A stretch of DNA of 64,000 nucleotides from the NCBI GenBank assembly GCA_014898425.1, contig RCSZ01000015.1, positions 806,001 through 870,000 on the forward strand, written 5' to 3'. Numbering within the stretch: the first letter of the stretch is position 1; each line of letters begins with the position of its first letter. The notes under the pieces are model-generated. The model was not told the DNA's origin, searched no databases, and worked only from the letters and a program-made list of their open reading frames with translations. Below, in pieces: positions 37,960-47,965 of this stretch. A program made the translations under genes and the position numbers. Source of the DNA: Botryotinia globosa. Lineage: Eukaryota; Ascomycota; Leotiomycetes; Helotiales; Sclerotiniaceae.

Positions 37960-40900
37960 TTAAGAAGTTTCGACATGACCACCACCAAGCAATTCAAGAA
38001 TCTTGTTGGAAACGGCTCCTGGGTATCCTCTGCTAAGCATTTCCTGAACAACATCCTTAGCGCTTTCTCTATCCTCAACAGCAAGATAAGCTCTGGTCAT
38101 TGCTTCGTATGTACTTGGCTCTCGCTTTTCCCTTCCGACAGTTGCAAATATCGATTTACTCTTTTCAATCTTGCGCTCATTGGCCCAACCATGAATGAGT
38201 GTATTGGCAATGTATGGAGTCATTGCGACACCTCTAGCAGACATGTCGGCGAGAACAGATTCGGTATCAGCGACGTTGTGGTTAGCGACCATAGATTCAA
38301 ACAAGGCTTGGTAGAGACATGCTTGAGGACGGATAGAGGAGTCGGTCATCACGGAATCGAAAACCTTTCGAGCACCTTCCATATCATGCATGACACAACC
38401 CTTAGCGTGGATCAATGAAGAGTAGTGAACAGCTTCTGGCTTCTCGCCATTGCTACGAATGGTGTCAAGAATGGCTTCAGCGGCTGACATATCAACAGGT
38501 TCGAGAGTAGCATGAGTATCGACAAGTAACTTGTAAGTGTGATTGGTTGGTTGAATACCCTTGGACTTCATTCGTTCGTAGTATGCGAGAACCTTTGTCT
38601 TGTCACGCTTGGTAGTGAGGAAAAATTGCATCAAGCTGTTGTATGGAGCGGGTCTAGCCTTGTAATTTGGCATAGCTTCCATCTCTTCGAACAATTCCTC
38701 GGCAAACTTTTCATCGCTAACACGGCACAGGGCATTGACGATCGTACCATAAGTAACACTTGTTGGGCGGATACCAAGAGCGCGCATCTCGGCAAAGTAA
38801 AAGAGACAGTCATCAATTCGACGAGCCTTTCCGAGTTTACCAATGAGAGCATTATACAAGAAAGACGAAGGTTCAACACCTTCAGTCTTAGCACGGTGGA
38901 AGATCTTGACGGCTTCTGAAGCTTCATCAAAAGTCTTGGTTGATTCCTTCAAAGTGGTAATGTAAAGACCGAAAGTGTTCGCTGTTGGTGCAGCACCCAT
39001 GTCGAGAAGTTCTTGATGGTATTGAGCAGCAAGGTTGCGGTTTCCAAGAGTCAGACAAGCACCAACCATAGCGTCGAGGATTGAAACCCAACCATATCGA
39101 ACGATAGGATATTGGACAAGTAAAGGTACATCAGATCGTGCCATACCAAGAATGTCATTGATCAAAGGCATTCGTTCCTCGCGAGCAGCGGCGGAAATTA
39201 GCTTAGCGTAAGTAATGTATCTTGGATGACGACCAGCACGACGCATATTTCTGAATCTTCCCATGGCATCATTAAGCTTGGATGCTTTACCACGACCAGC
39301 ACCTCTCTCGAGTTCGTCAGCGATAAGAGCCGAGCCTTTGAAATCGGTAGAAGCGGCATATGGATCAAAAGTATCCTCGAATGTAGGTGGTGCAACATAT
39401 AAAGCAGGTTGAAAGCTTTGTTGATACATAGCTTCGGCCACTGCTGCGTCGCGGGGATCGACAATACTATGCGACTTCATGAATCGGGCAATGAACTCAA
39501 CACCTTCTTCAATCTCATCAGCCAGGTGAGAATTTACATCGATAGCAGATTCTCTGATTCTTGAAAACATTTGTTCGGATTGTGTGAGACCTTCGAGAAC
39601 CTGTCCGGAGCCAATCATAGCCACAGCGAACATGGCAGTTGGTTCGATGAAGGCGGATGACACAGGCATTTCCGCAGCAGTGAGAATACCCCAGTATCTT
39701 TGAGCTGCAGCGACATCACCACTGCGAACACTCAAAGCCAACAAAGCCATAGTTGGCTTAGCAATACTTGGATCGGGATCGACGTGAGAGAAAGCAGCGA
39801 CAGCAACAGATTTTTCTCCTTTGTCGGCAGCATGCATTGAGATTGTGCTCATTACCATAGACTTGGTCGTGGGTTGAAGACCTTCAGCCCAGCTAAGAGC
39901 ATCAGTCAACATATTGCGTTCAAGAAGACCCTGGACAAAACCTTCACTGATGAGTACATCTCTGAAGGCCTCAACATTTTCTCCGTATCCTTCAACAATT
40001 CTGTTGTAAAATTTCACGGCACCTTCCATTTTATCGGAAGTGACGTAAGCTTTAACAACAGAGGCGTAGATCTGTGCGTCTTGACGATCAGCCAATTGAA
40101 GTTTGCCGCTATCATCTGCGACGGCCAACGCTTTGTACTCATTGTAACATTCGACAGCACTACTTAAATCACCTGATTTGGTAAACCCCTTGATCATGTG
40201 TGGGAAAGTAGCAGCCAATGGTACGACCTTGCTCGTCTCCATATGTTCATACAATCGTACCATATCTGGGACACGACCAGCATCAGCACAGGCAGAAATG
40301 AGCTGATGATAAGTCTCTGCTGGGAATGAACGATCCGTGTGGTACGAGATTGATGCATCAAACAACCTGACGGCAAGATCCAACCTGTCATCTTCGGCAA
40401 GGATAGCAAACTCTAATTCATTAGAAGCAAACATAAACTTGCCCGGTTCTTCCATTCCACCAAACCTGACGCGTTTCTCTTCCAATGTCTGTTTCAATGA
40501 AGTTACGGTGATCGAACGAGAAGCAATCAATTTGATAAGTGTGTTGTATGTCGCAGTATCTGGCGAGACCTTTCGTCTAAGCATGTCAGAATAAACGTCG
40601 AGTGCTTTTGGAACGACTTGGATCTGATCAGCAGGTAGATGAATAGCAGCATCAAGAAGAGCGTTGTATGCAGTTGCCGTTGGTTTGATACCACCGACAA
40701 GCATAGCCTCAAATACTGCGGGAATTTCAGCATGTCTGCCGCCCTCCGCAAGTTTGGTGAGATGTTCGGCATAGCTCAATGATTGAAGGTCGGAAGCTGA
40801 GGTGGCTGATGTAGCAGAGCTAATAGGCGATCGCGAACGTTCCGATTTCTCGAAGCCCGTCTCGACTGTGAGAGCAGGTGATTGGACTGGCGCGATAGGA

Positions 40901-41496
40901 GGTGTCGGTACACGTGCCGCAACAACACTCAATTCCGCCTCGAATGCAGCTTGATCCTCTCTCGATTGAATTTCCTTTTCAATCGCCGCATCAATCTTTG
41001 CCAAGGCAGCTTCTTCCTCGGCCTCAAAATGAACTTGCTTGATATCGTCTACCGCACTAGTACTATAAAATCTCTCGACCTGCTTAGGGGTATCCTTCGT
41101 CACATCACTAGGAACAACATTGCTCTTTCCCTCGCCATCTACCTGAATAGAAGCTGGTTTCCATTCGATGCATTTTGGGAATTGGGCTTTCTTCTCCTCC
41201 TTCGCCAATTCATTTGCCTTCCAGGCATCCGATAATATTTCTAATCCTTCTGGTCTATCCTGCACGACGGTCGTACCAGTCGAATTGGAGCTTGTATGAA
41301 AAGCATTTTGAAAGGTATAAGATGGTAGGTGGCCAAGCTTGCTAGTCCGACGTTGTAATCCTCGACCGGATCGGTTCTGGTTTGCTAAAGCTTGAGGGTG
41401 AGTTGCGGCAACGACTGATTGAGCGTAACCGTGAGTAAGTGATTTTGCAAAACCTTGACGTGCAAGATTCGAATATAGACTGTTGTAGATGGGCAT
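37960..41496 (-). CDS. Mitochondrial pentatricopeptide repeat (PPR) protein
   Basis: One uninterrupted frame of 1178 aa. The first ~90 residues are Arg/Ser/Gln-rich and nearly free of acids (ending near SYTFQNAFHTSS), a mitochondrial presequence. From about residue 240, helical repeats of about 35 aa occur in two blocks separated by a less regular middle. Clear units include TAYNALLDAAIHLP, DTATYNTLIKLIASR, SSFLYNALIGKLGKARRID, TSVTYGTIVNALCRV and TNHTYKLLVDTHATLE. PPR proteins bind specific organellar transcripts. Large fungal ones such as Neurospora cya-5 support cytochrome oxidase mRNA expression. The size and domain layout suggest that class, but orthology is not established here. It is divergent from the erg8 gene. 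Confidence 0.9.
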   Translation of the reverse strand: MPIYNSLYSNLARQGFAKSLTHGYAQSVVAATHPQALANQNRSGRGLQRRTSKLGHLPSYTFQNAFHTSSNSTGTTVVQDRPEGLEILSDAWKANELAKEEKKAQFPKCIEWKPASIQVDGEGKSNVVPSDVTKDTPKQVERFYSTSAVDDIKQVHFEAEEEAALAKIDAAIEKEIQSREDQAAFEAELSVVAARVPTPPIAPVQSPALTVETGFEKSERSRSPISSATSATSASDLQSLSYAEHLTKLAEGGRHAEIPAVFEAMLVGGIKPTATAYNALLDAAIHLPADQIQVVPKALDVYSDMLRRKVSPDTATYNTLIKLIASRSITVTSLKQTLEEKRVRFGGMEEPGKFMFASNELEFAILAEDDRLDLAVRLFDASISYHTDRSFPAETYHQLISACADAGRVPDMVRLYEHMETSKVVPLAATFPHMIKGFTKSGDLSSAVECYNEYKALAVADDSGKLQLADRQDAQIYASVVKAYVTSDKMEGAVKFYNRIVEGYGENVEAFRDVLISEGFVQGLLERNMLTDALSWAEGLQPTTKSMVMSTISMHAADKGEKSVAVAAFSHVDPDPSIAKPTMALLALSVRSGDVAAAQRYWGILTAAEMPVSSAFIEPTAMFAVAMIGSGQVLEGLTQSEQMFSRIRESAIDVNSHLADEIEEGVEFIARFMKSHSIVDPRDAAVAEAMYQQSFQPALYVAPPTFEDTFDPYAASTDFKGSALIADELERGAGRGKASKLNDAMGRFRNMRRAGRHPRYITYAKLISAAAREERMPLINDILGMARSDVPLLVQYPIVRYGWVSILDAMVGACLTLGNRNLAAQYHQELLDMGAAPTANTFGLYITTLKESTKTFDEASEAVKIFHRAKTEGVEPSSFLYNALIGKLGKARRIDDCLFYFAEMRALGIRPTSVTYGTIVNALCRVSDEKFAEELFEEMEAMPNYKARPAPYNSLMQFFLTTKRDKTKVLAYYERMKSKGIQPTNHTYKLLVDTHATLEPVDMSAAEAILDTIRSNGEKPEAVHYSSLIHAKGCVMHDMEGARKVFDSVMTDSSIRPQACLYQALFESMVANHNVADTESVLADMSARGVAMTPYIANTLIHGWANERKIEKSKSIFATVGREKREPSTYEAMTRAYLAVEDRESAKDVVQEMLSRGYPGAVSNKILELLGGGHVETS

Positions 41497-42544
41497 TTAG
41501 GGATGGTTTGACCTCTCAGGATTGGTTGAGAGGAGACTGCAAGAAGTTTATGTCAGCTTCCTACCACTTCAGTAATTGAACTTTTTTCGCCCATGTGCGC
41601 AAGAAGTTATAGTAATATGACTCAGAGTTTGTGTTGTATGAATTGAGTGAGAATGAGAAGGAAGAGTAGCCAGAAAACTTACATGAAATCTCAAAAATTC
41701 AACAATCGCAGGTTCATTTGACAGCTCTGCCGTCAAACAAACGCGCTGTTTGAGTTTTGGAGGGGAGAGTTTGGGGTAGGGTAAAGAAAGTGACTTTGAT
41801 ATTCGAAATCAAGAAAGTCCCAAATTTCCAACTCTCTTCTGAAGGGGTTTGAAGGGTGGCTGGCGTTTCTGAAAGATTATAAAAAAAAACCTAAGGCTGT
41901 TTGTTGTATGTATGAGGTATTGAAAACGAAAATGAAGGATGTGAAGATAATGAAATATAGTAGAGGTAAGCAAGCCTTCAGGTGAAGTACGAAGTAGATG
42001 ACGAATTGATTTGATATTGTAGTCGGTGCCTTCGGATCAGGACTGAAATGGAATTTTGTGCGCGCATCAAAAAGTCTTCTCGCCTTCTCGCATTCTCCTT
42101 CCAACCCTACGAGAATCTTTCGGTATAGGTAATATAGAAAATATAGAAAATGTTAAAAATTCGATATAATGTGACTCCATTCCCGTAAAATATCTGTATA
42201 ATCCCGGTATTATCCTAGCTTGACCATGAGTAAATTAAGACGTTTTGGGTATAGCGCGTCAGAGTTCCATCCAAGAACGCGGGTCTAATTCTAGCGTTGA
42301 CCTACTTTATGGGATTTGCTTGAATGTGATTGGTTCATATGTCTGTCATCACTGATCAGTGTCATGTAAGTTGTAACTTTCTGTCACGGGCGGACGGAGA
42401 GTCGGAGACGGATTTAACAGGATCCAAAAAAGGTACGACAGACTACGAAGTACAGACTACCTATGCAGACCAGACTACAGACTCTCTCGACCTGGTATGT
42501 AATCATTCATTCGTACTCTACCTAGGTAATTCGTCCATGAGGTA

Positions 42545-42592
42545 CACCACCAGAATCATCACCATACATGATCATACATGATTCTGGTGGTG
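42545..42592. repeat. Perfect 15-bp inverted repeat (stem-loop)
   Basis: CACCACCAGAATCAT is followed after an 18-base spacer by its exact reverse complement. The spacer contains the palindrome ATGATCAT. It could form a cruciform or an RNA hairpin. It lies about 700 bp upstream of erg8 and about 1.05 kb upstream of the PPR start. Confidence 0.8.
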
Positions 42593-43092
42593 GCTCATCT
42601 CATCCACGGTGATCTCATCTCATGCTATGAATCCTATGATAACCTCGGAACACTTCTCACATCCATGATCCATCCATCTACCCAGTCCGCATTGCATTGC
42701 GATAACGCACTCCAAAGTATGTTGATGTGAATCATGTGATTGGGATGCCTATCGTATTCCAAGTAGGTGATCGATCCATCAACGACATGAATTTTTTGAT
42801 AAAATTCCCCATGGAACCACAGAGAAGCCATTCAGAACTCAAGCTCCACCAGTGAAAACCAATCACATCCAAGCATTTTCAGCCAATTAAAGTCGACTAC
42901 AATTTGCAGAGAAGAAGAAAAAATTGTGATCCTCTTTATTCATGTGGAGTCATCAAATGTGGAGTCATCAAAAGTGGAGCCTTTAATATGGGGTATCAAA
43001 AACTAAAAACCTTACAAAGTACGGAGTAGGTACTCCGAGTACCGTAAACTGGTCAAATCCCCATTCTCGGACAGTTTGCCGAATTTGATTCC

Positions 43093-43156
43093 GTTGCCCG
43101 TTGCCCCGTTGCCCGTTGCCCCGTTGCCCCGTTGCCCCGTTGCCCCGTTGCCCATT
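43093..43156. repeat. GTTGCCC/GTTGCCCC tandem array
   Basis: About eight units of 8-9 bases (GTTGCCCC with GTTGCCC variants) lying 140-200 bp upstream of the erg8 start codon. It is GC-rich against an AT-rich background and inside the probable promoter. Confidence 0.8.
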
Positions 43157-43294
43157 GTCAATTTGACTCTCTCAAACGGTCAAACCTCACACAGTCACAC
43201 TAATAATGACATTTGTATCCCGGCTGATATATTCGCTGACCAAATCATTCATTCATTCAGTCCAGTCCAGTCTCGATCATCATCAGAGAACAGG

Positions 43295-44685
43295 ATGACT
43301 AATCGTACAACTGCCGTATCGGCACCGGGCAAGGTCTTCTTAGCAGGAGGTTATCTAGTATTGGATCGTGATTATACCGCCTTGGTATTTGGTCTGAGTG
43401 CCCGAATTCACGTGCTGGTTCAAGATATCGAGACTACCTCTGGTGTTCAGCTTTCCGATATTATTGTAAAGAGTCCCCAATTCCGGGAAGCTGCTTGGAA
43501 TTATGGATTTCACTTGATTAAGGATGATGGGGGTATTGAAGTTACCCAATTAAAAAGGTAGCATGGATTTCTTCCCTTCTTGCCCATCACGTTTTCTCAT
43601 CTCATCATCTTTCTAGCTCTCCATCAGCATCAGCTTCTCGAAATCCATTCGTAGAAACAGCATTACTCTACGCACTAACCTACATATCCTCCGTTCTTCC
43701 ATCCACTACCATCAAGCCAACCTCCATCACAATCCTAGCTGACAAAGACTACTACTCCAACCCCTCCACCAAAGCCATTGCCTCCGATGCACATCATCAA
43801 TTCCTTGACTTTGGCGTCCGTCTCGAAGATGCCCATAAGACCGGTCTCGGCTCTTCTGCAGCCTTAGTAACTGCTTTCACCGGTGCAATTCTCTCCCATT
43901 ATCTTCCCTCCTCAAAATTCTCTCTCAATACCAAAGAAGGCCAATCTCAACTTCACAACCTAGCCCAAGCAGCCCATTGTGCAGCCCAAGGAAAAGTCGG
44001 CTCAGGTTTTGACATTGCAACAGCTGTCTACGGTACCTCTCTCTACCGTCGCTTTTCCCCCTCTATCCTTTCTTCTCTCGGTGAACCAGGCTCCCCAGGG
44101 TTCTCTACCCGCGTCAAAGCTTCAGTTCAAGACACTGCCCCTCAAAAATGGGATACGCAAATCGAAAAAGATAAAATCACCATCCCCAAAGGTATGGCTC
44201 TCGTCATGTGCGACGTAGATTGCGGATCCCAAACCGTCGGAATGGTAAAAAAGGTTCTCGAATGGCGAAAACGTGATCCCGTCGTCTCGAAAGAATTATG
44301 GGATGAGTTGCAATCGCGAAATGAGAAACTGGCAGAAATTCTCTCTTCGGGAAATGATATTAGTGCAGCTGGTCCAGCTTTCTCGGCTATTCGAGAGAAA
44401 ATCAGAGAGATGGGCAGTCTTTCAGGAGTTCCGATTGAACCGGAAGAGCAAACGAAATTGTTAGATGACGTCATTGAGAATGTGGAGGGGGTGATTGGGG
44501 GTGTGGTTCCTGGTGCCGGAGGCTATGATGCGATTGTGCTGCTGGTTAGGGATGATCAGGAGACGATGGATCAAATTGAATCATTCCTGGCGAAATGGGG
44601 AAATGTGAAATTGTTGGGTGTTAAGGGGGAAATGGATGGTGCGAGAGTGGAGGATGGGGGATTGTATGGAACGTTGCTTGTGTAG
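43295..44685 (+). CDS. ERG8: Phosphomevalonate kinase (mevalonate pathway)
   Basis: Exons are 43295-43557 and 43617-44685, giving 443 aa. It belongs to the GHMP kinase superfamily. An N-terminal SAPGKVFLAGGYLVLD and the ATP-binding loop EDAHKTGLGSSAALVTAF (GLGSSAA at 164-170) identify it. AAQGKVGSGFDIATAVYGT and the C-terminal PGAGGYDAIVLL loop are specific to phosphomevalonate kinases. It converts mevalonate-5-phosphate to the diphosphate for ergosterol and isoprenoid synthesis in the cytosol. The start at MTNRTTAVSAPGK was chosen because upstream in-frame sequence comes from a tandem repeat. Confidence 0.96.
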
Positions 44686-45058
44686 ATGTAAGGGGATGGG
44701 GGTGGGTATCGAGGTGAGAGTTTGCATGTTTCTTGCTTCTTCTCGCACGGGGTTGGAAATGAAATATCGAACACTTATTACCTAGTTTGGGGAATCAAAA
44801 ATGTACTTATCCATGCCGGCTCATCTATCTCTCGATTAACATGATCTTTCAACACGATTCATCAACTCCATAGCGCACAATTTAAACTCGCATCGTAATA
44901 AGCATTCTGACGTATATCAAACCGCACCCAGGCGCCCAAACATATAATAAAAGCTTCCCCAGTCTCGAAACAAGTTCATAGAGTCATACCCAGAGAACGT
45001 GAGGAGATATATTGGAAGCTGTAAGTACGATATTAAGTTATCTAGATCAGTAGGTATA
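44686..45058. other. erg8 3' flank
   Basis: About 370 bp between the erg8 stop and the palindromic element. It should hold the 3' UTR. Nothing else was seen. Confidence 0.45.
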
Positions 45059-45874
45059 AGTCGACCACCCTACTTTCGGGCCACCCCTCTTTTGGGCCAC
45101 CCTTTTACACCAAAAATCACTTTTTTGGCTTATTAATATCTCTATCAATATTAAATATAATTTAATAAAAATTTATATCTATATAATTTAAGCTATTCTA
45201 AACTTATATTAGAATTTTTAGAATTTTAGGATTTTTCTGGATCGATTTTTAGAGCTTCAAAATATCGATTTTCAATTTACATATAAATCACATACAAATT
45301 TAAAATTTTATAAAATCTTCAATAATTTTTTAATAATAATAATTAATAGAAAATTATATATCTTTTTGAAAAACTAAAATCTGAATCTATATAGAAATTC
45401 AAAAAAAGTTTCAAAAAAATGAATAAATATAGAGATATAGTATATAGTGAGTTAAAAGTAGTATAAATAATCCCTGTAATTTTGAAGGTATCCTTTTAAA
45501 TATTTATTTATAAGGAATTTTTTATTTTTTCAAGATCTTTCAAATTAAATATCTTATAAATTTATAATAAAATTTTATAATTTATTTTTAGCTATTTTCC
45601 CTTAAAAGTTATTATAGATTTTATAGAATTTTAAATTTGTATGTAATTTGTATATAATTAAAAATCGATATTTTGAAGCTTTAGAAATCAATCCAGAAAA
45701 ATCCTAAAAATCTAAAAATCTCAAAATAGATTTGAAACAATTCGAATTATATAATTTTAAGTTTTTATTAGATTATATTCAATATTGATAGAAATATTAA
45801 TAGATTAAAAAAGTAATTTTTGGTGTAAAAGGGTGGCCCGAAACAGGGGTGGCCCGAAAGTAGGGTGGTCGACT
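45059..45874. mobile_element. 816-bp palindromic (foldback) transposable element
   Basis: The ends match as inverted repeats: the left begins AGTCGACCACCCTACTTTCG and the right end is its reverse complement. TA flanks both sides (45057-45058 and 45875-45876). The match does not stop at a short terminal repeat. It continues through ACCAAAAAT(C/T)ACTTTTTT, through TATTAATAT(C/T)TCTATCAATATT, and even into the interior (ATCGATTTTTAGAGCTTC against GAAGCTTTAGAAATCAAT). The whole element is thus two arms of roughly 350-400 bp around an AT-rich centre. Differences between arms are mostly C/T or G/A transitions. No coding capacity remains. Confidence 0.9.
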
Positions 45875-45876
45875 TA

Positions 45877-47552
45877 CTGCATCAAACATACCGGGGTATA
45901 TATCTCCACCTCAACATTATATATCAATACCACATACATCAATCGTATCTTCCACCACATCGATCGATCCATCACAAATCATTATCACCATTACAAATTA
46001 AATATATCGCTAGCTATATTCTGTGCTATACTCCGTACTTGTGCTGGTATTTGAGCAAATTCTCTCTCTGTTTGGGGGTATGTATAGTATGTAGCGGACT
46101 TGTTGAGATGAGTGGGTGGTTAAAGTTTTTTAATAGGTGATGGGTGATAGGTGATGGGTGATGGTTGGAGATGTTGATGATTAGAAATACGGATATTAGA
46201 TATGTAGGATCTCGTAATATGAAATATCTTTATTTTCTTTGGATAAAGCTCGAGATGATGTGGATTGGGTATTTATATGTGTATATGATATCTATCTTGG
46301 ACAAATGGTAGTGATATTTGGGGTTTGGCTTAGAAATATATTTAAAAGGAGAGGGGGTGGAGGTTCTGAGATTGGCGATCTTGATAGATATTTGGATGGG
46401 GTTGTTATTATTTATATTATGTGGATGGATATAGTAATGAGCTTAGATATCGATGCTTGTTTGCTGTGATATTATATCATGGTAGGTCATGATATGATGG
46501 AGAGAGAGAGAGGAAATTTAACAGATGGGTCTCAGATGTAGGTATACATTGAATCTTGAAATTATATTATGAGAAGGATTTAGGTCTAGTACCTAGTAAT
46601 AATATATATAGAATCTGGAATAAATTTAAAGAAGAGAAGATAATCGTTCGAGTAGATTGGAATTGCGTTATGAGAGTGAATAGCATCGCTTCATTCTCAA
46701 AACTGTACCTACTTGAAGGGAAGGTTGATTCTAGATAGATGGGTATGTTTGGAGAGTGAATCTGATCTGATCTGATCTGATATGGAAAGAAAAGACATTC
46801 AGATATATGGATGGATGTGAGAATAGGTATACTTTATGCTGCTAAATCGAGAAGCGAGAGGCAAGGAGGGGGTTTCTAGATGTAAGGTTATAGATGAAAA
46901 ATGTATACTTAATTCAATCACTTGAAGGAGGATAAGTAAGGGACTAGAGAATCTGATGTTTTAGAATGAGTAATCAATTCTAGATATATCTATCTATTAG
47001 TGAAATTTGATATAAAACTTTAGGGCCCGTTCGGATCGATTTTTTTAGGCGATGTTGATAATAAATATAGTCTAAATGGGTGTTTATCGAATGTAAATAT
47101 TGATTAATAATTTATATTAATAGTATAATTAAAAAATATGTTTTATTGAATGTTGATATTAAGTTATAAAAAGTTATATTATATTAATCAATAAAATTAA
47201 AAATTTGTATAGTAATTTTGTTAAATCTGTAATGAAACTTTGATTAGTATTTTCTAGATAGACAAAAAATGTATATTCAATCGCTTGATGGGGAATAAAT
47301 AAGGGACTAGAGAATTTAATGTTTTAGTAGGAGATGTATGAAGTAGATACTCATTTGAATGTTGGGGATAAGAGAGGTGATGGGGAATAATGCTTCTTGA
47401 TACTTTCGTTCGATTTTTAGATCAAAATGATGATTGTTTGAATTGAGATTGATTATTGAAGAGAGTATACCTATTATTTTGATGTACAGTATATCTCATC
47501 TAATATATTGAGGCTCGAGCTAGCTACCTAGCTATCGTAAGCGAAAAAAAAA
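45877..47552. other. AT-rich gene-poor region
   Basis: 1.7 kb of AT-rich DNA with short tandem tracts (GATGGGTGATAGGT near 46135-46165, GATCT units near 46762-46782). There is a GGGCCCGTTCGGAT block at 47024-47037 that looks like one end of a hAT/PIF-like MITE; its partner was not found. No gene is supported. Confidence 0.5.
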
Positions 47553-47757
47553 AGGCGGAAATTGACCTTTTTGAGCCTATTTCGATATCACTGATTTATT
47601 GAATTATTAATTCAATTTCAAATAAACGTTAGAATATGAAAAGATAAAAGGATACTTTGAATCCTCTTATCCTACAGAGAAGAGTTACTATTTAAAATAA
47701 TAGTAAAAATATATATGAATTATTGAAGTTCTTTCAAACGGTGGCCAATTTCCGCCT
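47553..47757. mobile_element. Small inverted-repeat element with direct-repeat flanks
   Basis: The ends read AGGCGGAAATTGACC and, inverted at the right, AGGCGGAAATTGGCC. The interior is AT-rich and non-coding. An 18-base near-identical direct repeat (GCTACCYAGCTATCGTAAG type) lies just outside the two ends, at about 47523-47541 and 47778-47796. This is either an unusually long target duplication or a duplicated segment that captured the element. It ends about 210 bp before the Arc1-like start codon. Confidence 0.6.
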
Positions 47758-47965
47758 GTTATTTGGCTGATGTAGAGCTACCCAGCTATCGTAAGAAGAT
47801 AAAGAGTGGTGGGGTAAAATAGAAAATTCCACTGACGAATGACTCAAAAAACCACAAACCCAACAAAACCACCCACTCAACTCCTCCAAACCAATTTCCA
47901 AACTGTATTCTCCACGCCTCATCACCCGCGCCGTCACCAGGGCACATACTCAATTCTTCAGAACC

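Larger units (their letters stand above)
41497..43294. other. Divergent intergenic region, PPR gene / phosphomevalonate kinase
   Basis: 1.8 kb containing promoters for both genes, a 15-bp-arm hairpin at 42545-42592, and a GTTGCCCC-type tandem array just upstream of erg8. Open frames here are short and unrecognised. Confidence 0.5.
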
